NCBI GenBank assembly: GCA_964405405.1
Contig: CAYONT010000049.1
Location: 1 to 12,460 of the forward strand
DNA: 12,460 nt
Direction: 5' to 3'
Source of the DNA: CAMCYM01 sp964405405
Lineage (GTDB): Bacteria > Bacteroidota > Bacteroidia > Flavobacteriales_D > Sanyastnellaceae
Position numbers and translations under genes: made by a program
Shown: positions 1 through 6,497 of the stretch, in pieces
Position numbering within the stretch: the first letter of the stretch is position 1
How the letters are laid out: each line of letters opens with the position of its first letter
The notes under the pieces: generated by a model
The model's database searches: none
What the model saw: the letters and a program-made list of their open reading frames with translations, nothing else
Told to the model about the DNA's origin: nothing

Positions 1-232
1 AACTGCTGCATGGGGTGGAGACAACAGCAGCGGCTTCTCGGCCTTGCCCGGTGGCTTCCGAGGCAGCAGCGATGGTTACTTCTTCTATCTCGGCTACTAC
101 GGCTACTGGTGGAGTTCCTCTCCGTCCGGATCACTCGCTTGGTACCGCACCTTGGACTCTGGTTATTCCGATGTCGGCCGATACGACTACTTCGGACGAA
201 ACGGCTTTTCTGTCCGTTGCGTCCAGGATTGA
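1..232 (+). CDS. FISUMP-domain protein, 3' end (partial)
   Basis: This is the C-terminal 76 residues of a gene that begins before the window; the reading frame starts at base 2 and ends with TGA at 230-232. The sequence has the hallmark order of the Fibrobacter succinogenes major paralogous domain: NSSGFSALPGGFRG, then LGYYGYWWSSS, then AWYRTL, and finally NGFSVRCVQD directly before the stop. In this family the domain lies at the extreme C terminus of exported, often lipid-anchored or surface proteins of Bacteroidota and Fibrobacterota, and its biochemical role is not established. The N-terminal part, including any signal peptide, is outside the window. Two other frames are open over the same bases but lack these motifs. 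A strong terminator follows 35 bp after the stop, so this is the last gene of its transcript. The domain call is confident; the function is unknown. Confidence 0.88.
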   Translation, partial: TAAWGGDNSSGFSALPGGFRGSSDGYFFYLGYYGYWWSSSPSGSLAWYRTLDSGYSDVGRYDYFGRNGFSVRCVQD

Positions 233-237
233 CGACA

Positions 238-261
238 CTTTGACCCTTTGACTCTTTGACC
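238..261. repeat. 8-bp tandem repeat, three copies
   Basis: Three consecutive copies of CTTTGACC (the second has CTTTGACT) occupy the gap between the stop codon of the FISUMP gene and its terminator. A partial fourth copy (CTTTT) runs into the terminator stem. No function is evident; it may be replication slippage. Confidence 0.75.
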
Positions 262-266
262 CTTTT

Positions 267-301
267 ATCGGCCTCCCCGCTCAGGGGAGGCCGATTTTTT
301 G
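267..301 (+). terminator. Intrinsic terminator of the FISUMP gene
   Basis: A perfect 12-bp inverted repeat (ATCGGCCTCCCC at 267-278, paired with 284-295) encloses the 5-base loop GCTCA and runs directly into six T residues at 295-300. This is a classic rho-independent terminator for plus-strand transcription. On the minus strand the hairpin is followed by AAAAGGG rather than a U tract, so it is unlikely to terminate the opposing regulator gene that stops at 332. Confidence 0.92.
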
Positions 302-331
302 TTTCCACGATTTCCCATTCCCCACGCCCGA

Positions 332-2818
332 TCAGTTTCGCCCTTTGCGGGTCCACTGTGCGAGCTCGTGCTCAAGCCGTTGGCCCGCATCGAGGCCTAA
401 CTTCTTGCGCACGGTGGAGCGCATGGCATACAGGTACGGTTCGCTGCAGCCGAGTACATGTGCGCAATCGGCCGCGGATACGTGCTGGTGGAGGAGGTGC
501 AGCAGCAACTGCTCCTTCCCGTTGAGCCGGTGCCACGCAGCCGGGAGGTGCGCTGAACCTTGCAACGGCGAGTTGCCCGACTCGAAGGCGCACGCTTCCC
601 AAAGCGCGAACTGCAGCGATTGCGGCTTTCCTGCCCGCGCAGCCGCGAGCAACAGCCCGAGGTAGCCACTTGCTCCGGGTGCCGCAGCCACTGCAGTGGC
701 TTGCCGGTGTTGCAGCTTTCGAAACCGGGTCCAAAGCACCAGCACCGCAATGGCGAGAACGAGGACCGCCCCGAGGTGCACCATGAGTCGGCGCAGGGCC
801 TGGAATTCCCACCATGCCTTCAACTCTGACGGAGCCGGTAAACGGGCAATCAAGGCATTCGGGAGCAGCTCTTTGCGCAGAGCCAAGGGGCCCACAAAGG
901 CCCACACACCGGCCGGACTCAGCGCGCGGTAGTCCTCACCTGCAACCGCACGTGCTTCGCGTTCGAGGTGCATTCTCCAGGGGGCATAGACCCATTTGAG
1001 CGGTCCGAGCAAGTCGGCAGCAGCAGCTGTATCCTGTCGGATTGCGGCTTCGAGCCGCGGGCGCAGTCGCTCCCATTGTTCCAAATCAGGTGCATGCAGC
1101 ATGGATTCCGTGAACAGGCCGATTTCAGGCAGATCAGGTGCGGCATCGGCGAGCGAAGCGGCCCAGGTGGAGGCGTGCACGCGGATGGCGGCAGAATCTT
1201 CTTCGGCAAGCGCCGCTTGCCAAACTTCCACCGCGCCCCCCGCCGCCTGCGCTGTCGCGGACACGAAAGCCAGGAGCAGTCCGAGCGCTCGCGGTCCATG
1301 CTGTTTCCACCACGCGACGATGGACATGCCGCGCGGAATGCCGAGCCGTTGCCTCAGGACGGATCGGCGGTTCAAGATGTAGCCCGGGGTGCGGTCCAGT
1401 GCTTGGGCGATGGACTTCGCATTGAGTCCTCGGGCACTCATTTCGAGTACGCTGTACTCTAATGCGTTTATTTTGAATGAGTTTCTAAATTCTGTTTCCG
1501 GCGACAATCCCTCCCCTGCATCCGCCCCGCTGGTGTGTTCCCACCGTGCGGCCCAATCCGACCGGACACTTCCGGCAGCGATTTCGCGGTGCAGTTCCTC
1601 GAGGTCCGCAGCGCGCGAGGCCGGTTCGGGTTCACCCGCGGCTGTGCCCGAAGACCAGATTGCGCGGTGCCGTTGCCTGCGCAATTGCAAGAACACGTAA
1701 ACCAGTCCTGAGAGCAAAAGCACCAGCACCGCTTCTGCGGCATACGCCCCAGCGATCAACAGGCGGTAATTCCGAGTGGCAAAACGCTCACTATCTGCGG
1801 GTTGTTGGAGAGTTGCCTCGAATTCGGGGAGAGCGTGCAGCCGTTTGGCAGCAACGAAGTAGGCCCATGCAGCATCCAAGTTTCCCGAATTCTCAAAATG
1901 TGTGGCCAGCAAATCTGGCCGCAGCAGACCAAGCGCCGGCGAGAATGCGATGCGCAATTCGTCGGGAGCAAGAGCAGTTGCGCGGTCTACGAGCAGATCC
2001 CGCGCAGCGGCACTTTCCGTAAAGATGCTATAGAGAAACAGGCTCGAGAGGAACTGCGTGGTCGGCAACCGCGCTTGGTCGATGATGCGGAACTCTGCCG
2101 TAGCTGCGGCGGTATCCTGCAGCTGGATGGCGGCGGCGAGGAGGTTTTGGTGCAACATCAGCGACAAATCGGTGTTCGCTGCCGGGGAAAGAGGTGTGTC
2201 CTGCGCAAGGAGTGCGTCCAATCCCTGCTGCGCGATTTTGCGCGCCCGATCGGGACGGTGCAACGCCAGGTAAAGCGCCGACAAGTTGTTCAGGAGTTGA
2301 AGGTTGACCTCCCCGGTCGTCAAAGCGAGTGCGCGTTCGTATGCCTCCGTCGCGGCTTCCAAATTGTTCGCGCTGTACTGGCATGCCCCGATGGCATCCC
2401 AGCCGGAAGGCCCGCAGTTTTCGAAGGCCGTTACGCGTTCAAAATGCACTGTGGCATCGGCGTATTTCCCGAGTTTGTAGAAGGCAGCCCCAAGCTGGTA
2501 GTGGTAGTTCGGGAAGTCCGGATCACAGCCAGCAGGTAGCTGCAACGTGCGCAATTCAGGGGGCAGTTCGGTGCTGGTGGTGCCGTTCCATCCGAAGGCC
2601 ATCAACGCGATGCCCAGGGATGCGACGTCGCAATCGTTGCGTTTTGAGCCCTCCGTGAACAAGGAGCGGCCATGTTCAAGCAGCTCCACGGCGCTGCGCT
2701 TCGATGCAAACGCCTCCTGCTCAAACCGCTTTACTTGAGCAAAATCCACTGGGCGCTGCGCTGCCCCTAGGAGGGCAAACACCGACACAAACGTCCCTAC
2801 CAACGCGTACTTCCACAT
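332..2818 (-). CDS. Membrane-spanning regulator with two sensor-TM-HTH modules
   Basis: An 828-residue protein starting at ATG 2818; a TTG 21 bases upstream (2839) is also in frame but would spoil the signal-like N terminus MWKYALVGTFVSVFALLGAA. Order of parts: signal peptide or first membrane helix (1-21); TPR-like helical repeats (about 100-250, e.g. YHYQLGAAFYKLGKYADAT); membrane helix (352-378, followed by RRQRHR); LuxR-like helix-turn-helix (448-504, ending SVLRQRLGI); a second hydrophobic, signal-peptide-like helix (509-526, LGLLLAFVSATAQA); an alpha-helical extracytoplasmic segment (527-678); membrane helix (679-697, followed by RFRK); and a second HTH (761-822, ending STVRKKLGL). Single TPR-TM-HTH proteins are a common Bacteroidota regulator type. 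Here the plan occurs twice, with a shortened, TPR-poor second sensor. Inference: an envelope-sensing transcription regulator created by fusion of two tandem genes. Signal and targets are unknown. It has no kinase or phosphoacceptor domain that I can see. Confidence 0.8.
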   Translation of the reverse strand: MWKYALVGTFVSVFALLGAAQRPVDFAQVKRFEQEAFASKRSAVELLEHGRSLFTEGSKRNDCDVASLGIALMAFGWNGTTSTELPPELRTLQLPAGCDPDFPNYHYQLGAAFYKLGKYADATVHFERVTAFENCGPSGWDAIGACQYSANNLEAATEAYERALALTTGEVNLQLLNNLSALYLALHRPDRARKIAQQGLDALLAQDTPLSPAANTDLSLMLHQNLLAAAIQLQDTAAATAEFRIIDQARLPTTQFLSSLFLYSIFTESAAARDLLVDRATALAPDELRIAFSPALGLLRPDLLATHFENSGNLDAAWAYFVAAKRLHALPEFEATLQQPADSERFATRNYRLLIAGAYAAEAVLVLLLSGLVYVFLQLRRQRHRAIWSSGTAAGEPEPASRAADLEELHREIAAGSVRSDWAARWEHTSGADAGEGLSPETEFRNSFKINALEYSVLEMSARGLNAKSIAQALDRTPGYILNRRSVLRQRLGIPRGMSIVAWWKQHGPRALGLLLAFVSATAQAAGGAVEVWQAALAEEDSAAIRVHASTWAASLADAAPDLPEIGLFTESMLHAPDLEQWERLRPRLEAAIRQDTAAAADLLGPLKWVYAPWRMHLEREARAVAGEDYRALSPAGVWAFVGPLALRKELLPNALIARLPAPSELKAWWEFQALRRLMVHLGAVLVLAIAVLVLWTRFRKLQHRQATAVAAAPGASGYLGLLLAAARAGKPQSLQFALWEACAFESGNSPLQGSAHLPAAWHRLNGKEQLLLHLLHQHVSAADCAHVLGCSEPYLYAMRSTVRKKLGLDAGQRLEHELAQWTRKGRN

Positions 2819-2885
2819 GGGAGCGAAGAAACAACCCAAGCCGGAAGATTGCTGAAGCCGGTGGGTATATATTCGATAGGATATA

Positions 2886-2907
2886 GAATGTGATAATCCT
2901 CACATTC
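2886..2907. promoter_or_regulatory. CRP-type palindromic operator
   Basis: The sequence is GAATGTGA-N6-TCACATTC, a perfect 8-bp inverted repeat with a 6-base spacer. Its core TGTGA-N6-TCACA is identical to the enterobacterial CRP consensus. It is centred about 78 bp upstream of the ATG of the double-HTH regulator. Between site and gene lies an AT-rich stretch (2865-2886, with TATATTCGATAGGATATAG on the plus strand) that stands out in this GC-rich window and could hold the core promoter. The match is seen directly; that a CRP/FNR-family protein binds here is inference, since no such gene is in the window. Confidence 0.6.
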
Positions 2908-2999
2908 GTTCCGCGTCGGCCAGGTGAGCGGGAGGGTTTTGAGGCCGGCCCGGTCTCCGGTCTGGTGCCCGGGAGGGGGGGGAGCGGTGGTCCGTGAGC

Positions 3000-3513
3000 C
3001 GTCCGGATTCTGCACGTTCTGAGGTCAATCGGAACAGCATACCGTCGCCCCACGTCACCTCCCGGGGCATCGTCTCCCCGCCCCACGCGCCCGGTCACCT
3101 CACACGGCTCCCGAAGCGCCACCGGAACACCCACAAAGCGGAAGAACACGCGCGCCGTGCCGTCGCCGGGCAGCAGCCACACCCGCGGCTCCCCGCGGAA
3201 CCATTCGTCGATGCGGAACTGCTTTCCATCCGTGGCCACCACGACGGAATCCGGGACGTGATGCACTTGGGTCGATGCGACAGCCACCGGGTCCGCGCGG
3301 TGATGCTCCGGCCCGGACCATTCCCGTCCGCTCGGCGGATTTGAGCACAATCCGTTCCAAACCTTCTTTCAGCGGAATCGCGGGCGATTCGAGCGAACCC
3401 ACGACGGCCGGCGGAGCGTTGAGGTCTCGGAACAGCTCCGAGGCCACCCGCCGTCCCGCCGCCGCCGCCGCCTCCTCCCACGCCGCGGCCTCGAGGTCCA
3501 ATACAACCCCCAA
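3000..3513 (-). pseudogene. Frameshifted hypothetical gene
   Basis: No single frame explains this stretch, but two adjacent minus-strand frames look coding in succession. From TTG 3513 to about 3310 the translation reads as a helical segment (LEAAAWEEAAAAAGRRVASE, then PLKEGLERIVLKSAERTG) with GC-rich third positions. From about 3310 to about 3010 the frame offset by one base takes over, with VHHVPDSVVVATDGKQFRI, then DEWFRGEPRVWLLPGDG and VFFRFVGVPVALREPCEV, again with strongly GC-rich third positions. One extra base near 3310-3345, for example in the GGGAATGG or CCGGGCC context, would explain it. AAGGTGG, about ten bases before the TTG, could serve as ribosome binding site, and an in-frame TGA lies just upstream at 3529-3531. 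I do not recognise the protein. It may be a decayed gene or a sequencing indel. The exact ends are uncertain. Confidence 0.4.
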
Positions 3514-3892
3514 CCGTACCCACCACCTTCACGGCATCGCCGGCTCCTTCCCTGGAATCAGTGCCAGAAAGAAGACGCTTTTCGTGGTGGGCATGTTCTC
3601 TGATTCTGAAGGGGCTTCTGTTCCTTGCTCATGACCGGCTCCCGGTGCGTGCAGCGACAAGTCGTTGCGTGGGAATGAGGATGGAATCGGTCCAACGAAA
3701 CAGGTGGAAGCGTTGCCCTTTCGGGCCAAACAGGGGCATCTTCCAGGGTTGTTGCGCATTTCTGGAAAGGGGGTGGGCTGAGGTTCGCCTTGTTGCGTGA
3801 ATGAGCAGCGGCCCCTCGGGATGTCCGGGCCTGTAAATGGTTTTCATCCCTGGAATGGTCGGCACATGTAGCCAAGGCAAACCTGTGGCGTA
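3514..3892. other. Unassigned intergenic stretch
   Basis: I find no convincing complete gene here. On the minus strand two short in-frame starts stand out: ATG 3632 (MSKEQKPLQNQR..., 24 codons) and ATG 3594 (MPTTKSVFFLALIPGKEPAMP, then TGA at 3529-3531). The latter is in the same frame as the first half of the frameshifted gene downstream, so the decayed gene may once have begun here. Open frames of 70-105 codons exist on both strands but look like non-coding translation. No strong terminator hairpin was found after the glycosyltransferase stop at 3893; GGCCC...GGGCC near 3811-3832 is only a weak stem. Confidence 0.35.
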
Positions 3893-4651
3893 TCAGGATT
3901 CAGGACCCCAAGCCTTGCGCGAATTCAACGCATCCAAAGGGTGCAAAGTAGGCGACAATGGGGTCGTGTTGGGCTTCAAACGGCCCAGGAGGCGGTACTT
4001 GAGTTCGAAGTAGGTTTGGCGCAACCGGCCGATGGGATCCGGCGCAGCGTGGAAGGTGAGATCCGCCCGGGTCGCACAAAGTCGATGAACCATCCAGGCT
4101 TCGGCGTGTCCCGGGTGCCCGAGCCAAGTTTGAAAGTTGAACCCGAAGAGCCACTTGTCATGTCCCTCAAATTCAGGAGCTTGGAGGATGTATTGGAAGG
4201 CCAAATACCCTGTACTCGGGCTTGAAAAATCATAGGCCGACACCCCCCTCAATCCGCGTTCAATCTGTTTCATTTGTTCCGGTGTCATCCTGCGGATGGG
4301 GATGTCTTGAAGGTCATTGGCAGCCACGATCGCATCCATCCATTGTGGATCTTTCCGAAAGAACCAGAGTTCCTTCAGATTCGGGAACCGAGGCAGTCGT
4401 CGTAGCGATTGCTCTCGGATGAACCGCTCGGCTGGCTCCCCCGTGTGGGTGATGCACAGAACATCGGTTTTTTGACCGCTGTGAGGCCCCCAGTTGGCTG
4501 CATCATTGCAACGCACCACCACATCACAGCTGTCGATGGCGTGGGAATGGTCTCGACGCAAAGGGGCATTCCCAACCAAGGCAACCCGGGGCCTTCGGGT
4601 TCTGATTGACTCGTTCGGAATGGCACGTTTCGTCCAAATCGCGTTCGGCAT
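3893..4651 (-). CDS. GT29 (sialyltransferase)-like glycosyltransferase
   Basis: A 252-residue protein from ATG 4651, with GAGAGG three bases upstream. It carries the sialylmotif layout of glycosyltransferase family 29. A motif-L-like block spans 21-66: RVALVGNAP, then AIDSCDVVVRCNDAANWG and GQKTDV, resembling the family pattern VGN...ID..D.VVR.N.A...G...G.KTD. A motif-S-like block is at 145-171: PSTGYLAFQYIL and KWLFGFN. A motif-VS-like HxxxxE is at 179-184 (HPGHAE). Members transfer sialic acid or a related sugar from a CMP-activated donor. There is no signal peptide or membrane anchor, so a cytoplasmic enzyme is likely. No CMP-sialate synthase or other glycan gene flanks it, so donor and acceptor are unknown, and a different nucleotide sugar is possible. 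It diverges from the T9SS cargo gene at 4882 across a 230-bp gap. The fold family is fairly sure; the substrate is not. Confidence 0.72.
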   Translation of the reverse strand: MPNAIWTKRAIPNESIRTRRPRVALVGNAPLRRDHSHAIDSCDVVVRCNDAANWGPHSGQKTDVLCITHTGEPAERFIREQSLRRLPRFPNLKELWFFRKDPQWMDAIVAANDLQDIPIRRMTPEQMKQIERGLRGVSAYDFSSPSTGYLAFQYILQAPEFEGHDKWLFGFNFQTWLGHPGHAEAWMVHRLCATRADLTFHAAPDPIGRLRQTYFELKYRLLGRLKPNTTPLSPTLHPLDALNSRKAWGPES

Positions 4652-4820
4652 GGACCTCTCAACGCAGAATCCATGGACCAGGTTTCATCTTGGCGCCCCA
4701 GTTGCCCCTAGCCTGTGACATGATCTGGCGTTCCATCCTTCAAGAATTGGAAACGGGGTCGGCAAAACCGGACCGAAAGCCCCTGGTCATGCGCGGGGCG
4801 AGGCACGCGGCCATGGAGGG

Positions 4821-4832
4821 AGTATTTTTTGG
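4821..4832 (+). promoter_or_regulatory. Candidate Bacteroidota -7 element
   Basis: TATTTTTTGG, about 50 bases before the start of the T9SS cargo gene, resembles the Bacteroidota TAnnTTTG promoter element with one extra T. No clear TTG -33 element is seen at the expected distance, so this is a weak candidate. Confidence 0.25.
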
Positions 4833-4881
4833 GTGGCAGCGAACCTTTTGGGGGGGACGGGGGTTATGGGGGTACTGCAAG

Positions 4882-6360
4882 ATGGAAACCATGAGGATAC
4901 GACGTGCCGTGCGTGGGGGGGTGGCGTGTGCTTTGATGCTGGGTGGGGGAATGGGGTGGGGGAGTGCCCAAGGGTTTCTGCCCCTGATCGGGTCGGAGAC
5001 CTTGCCGGAAGATGACGCAGCCATTTGTGCGTTCTGTCCCATGCAGGACAATTGGCAGAACACCCAGAATGCCTGTCCCCATGATGATGTGCCCATGCCG
5101 GGGGAGATGGTGCACGACTTTGTGCTCTGGGACCTCGATGGGGAGCCGTTTCACTTGTCGGAAGTGCTCGCGGAGGGGAAATACGTGTACCTCGTGAATG
5201 GGGCGGCGACCTGTCCCGTGTTTCGGAGCCGAATTGCAGAACTGAACCAGTTGGTGGTGGACTTGGACGGGCAGCCGATCGAGTTCCGGGTCGTGTACAC
5301 CATCGACCCGCATCCTCAGGCCCCGGACATTTCGCCCTATTCGGGCAATGTTTGGCCTATGGATCCACCGCACGCCCAGCCCACGACCTACGGAGCGCGG
5401 AAGGACCTCGCGCTGAGCATTTACGAGCAGCCCAACCCGCAAGATCTGTCGGTGGAGACGCTCAACGTGCGGATGCTGATCGATGAGCCGTGCAATTCGT
5501 TCTGGGAAAACATGAGCCGCAACGCGAACGAGGGGCTGCTGATTGCGCCCAACGGACGGCTGCTGGTGCGCCAGCACTGGTTCAACTACAATCCGGGGAG
5601 TGCGTTGTGCCTGATTCAATCGGCGATGGGGCTCCCGGTGACGGGCGGCTGCGGCGTTCCGAATGCGGCGGGGGTGCTGGGCGCGCTGCCGCCCCAGGCG
5701 CCATTCACGTCCTTGCCGGTGGGCACCACGGCGGTGCAGTACCTGACCTTGGTCAATGCAGGCGGCGGGCCGTTGGGGTTGGACATCGCCCGGATGGTGG
5801 ACGGTGCGGGTCTGCCGGCGGGCACGACGACGTCGATGTGCACGGGTGCGCAGTGTCTTGCGCCGGGGGTTTCGTCCACGTCGGTGGTGGTGCCACAAGG
5901 GGCTTCGATGCTCTTTGGGCTCCATTTTTATGCAGGCCAAACCCCCGGCACAAGTGCCCTCCACGTCGCGTTCTCCGAACCGGAGGATCCGTTCGCCACT
6001 CCGGTGGTGTGCACGTTCCCGTTCGAGGTGACGGGGGCGGTGGTGCCGGAGGAGGGGGCGGGCGGGACGCCGCTGGCGCCGGGAGAAGCGGTGTCGGTGG
6101 CGCAGGCAGCGGATGGTTCCGGGGACGCGGAAGGGCCGGGGGCCCGCCCCAACCCGGCGACGGACCGGGTCCTGCTGTTGACGGGTGGGGACGTGGCGGA
6201 ATGGGCGGTGTACGATGGCACGGGGCGTTGCATGGAGCGCGGGGGCAGGACTTCGGGCAACCTGCTCCTCGAGACGTCGGACTGGCCGGCGGGGACGTAC
6301 CATTGGACGGCGGTCGGCGCCTCCGGTGTGCCGCTCCGAATCCGGTTCGTTGTGCTGTAG
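4882..6360 (+). CDS. T9SS-exported deiodinase/redoxin-like protein
   Basis: A 492-residue protein; the frame is open from 4606 but upstream codons look non-coding and ATG 4882 (or 4891) gives a proper signal peptide (MRIRRAVRGG, hydrophobic core, cleavage near GSA-QG). After a CAFC motif (C49, C52) comes a thioredoxin-fold segment (about 76-250) that follows the iodothyronine deiodinase family: FVLWDLDGEPF, then YLVNGAATCPVF (deiodinases have a GSCT-U-PxF motif, here Cys111 at the selenocysteine position), ELNQLVVD, VVYTIDPHP (compare VYIEEAHP) and WFNYNP (compare W-NYNP). Next is a beta-rich region (about 265-390), then a linker and a T9SS type A sorting domain (422-492: RPNPATD, VYDGTGR, WPAGTYHW, RIRFVVL). 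Predicted to be secreted or surface-attached. A redox or dehalogenase-type reaction is plausible; the substrate is unknown. Originally spaced 9 bp from the following lipoprotein gene, hence probably one operon. Confidence 0.8.
   Translation: METMRIRRAVRGGVACALMLGGGMGWGSAQGFLPLIGSETLPEDDAAICAFCPMQDNWQNTQNACPHDDVPMPGEMVHDFVLWDLDGEPFHLSEVLAEGKYVYLVNGAATCPVFRSRIAELNQLVVDLDGQPIEFRVVYTIDPHPQAPDISPYSGNVWPMDPPHAQPTTYGARKDLALSIYEQPNPQDLSVETLNVRMLIDEPCNSFWENMSRNANEGLLIAPNGRLLVRQHWFNYNPGSALCLIQSAMGLPVTGGCGVPNAAGVLGALPPQAPFTSLPVGTTAVQYLTLVNAGGGPLGLDIARMVDGAGLPAGTTTSMCTGAQCLAPGVSSTSVVVPQGASMLFGLHFYAGQTPGTSALHVAFSEPEDPFATPVVCTFPFEVTGAVVPEEGAGGTPLAPGEAVSVAQAADGSGDAEGPGARPNPATDRVLLLTGGDVAEWAVYDGTGRCMERGGRTSGNLLLETSDWPAGTYHWTAVGASGVPLRIRFVVL
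4941..4962 (+). other. G-quadruplex-type motif in signal-peptide codons
   Basis: Four G tracts, GGG-T-GGGGG-AAT-GGGG-T-GGGGG, fall within 22 bases on the coding strand and encode part of the signal peptide. More G runs sit just before the start codon (4850-4856, 4859-4863, 4868-4872). The pattern fits the canonical quadruplex formula; whether it folds in the mRNA is inference. Confidence 0.4.
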
Positions 6361-6497
6361 CTTCGGGGCATGACCTTCCATCGGTTCGCCCGCACAAGCG
6401 CCGATTCGGCGCCTCCGGTGCGCCGCTCCGAATCCGGTTCGTTGTGCTGTAACTTCGGGGCATGACCCTCCATCGGTTCGCCCGCACAAGCGCCGCC
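6314..6497. repeat. 92-bp tandem duplication across the gene junction
   Basis: Unit 1 (6314-6405) is repeated from 6406 to about 6495 with a 92-bp period and three substitutions that I can see: GTGTGCC/GTGCGCC, TAG/TAA in the stop-codon context, and CCTTCC/CCCTCC. Each unit contains the last 15 codons of the T9SS cargo gene, its stop, the 9-base spacer and the first 11 codons of the lipoprotein gene. The cargo gene stops in unit 1 and the lipoprotein starts in unit 2, so both remain intact. Confidence 0.93.
6370..6465 (+). other. 31-codon decoy ORF from the duplicated start
   Basis: ATG 6370 is the duplicated copy of the lipoprotein start. It opens with MTFHRFARTSA, like the real MTLHRFARTSA, then runs through the rest of the repeat and ends at TGA 6463-6465, which overlaps the true ATG 6462 as ATGA. 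It may be translated as a coupled leader or be an inert relic. It has no complete signal peptide or domain. Confidence 0.5.

Noticed and set aside
2721..3350. 209-codon minus-strand frame taken as one intact gene
   Set aside because: Only its first part (to about 3010) looks coding; the remainder overlaps the regulator promoter and start in a non-coding style. It is treated as half of a frameshifted gene.
4606..4881. N-terminal extension of the deiodinase-like protein (start at 4606)
   Set aside because: It would bury the signal peptide behind 92 residues of sequence without coding character and overlap the divergent glycosyltransferase start.
5490..6452. 320-codon plus-strand frame ending in the same residues (PLRIRFVVL) as the cargo protein
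   Set aside because: The shared ending arises only because the 92-bp duplication places the copied 3' end in this frame; the rest is Gly/Arg-rich out-of-frame translation.
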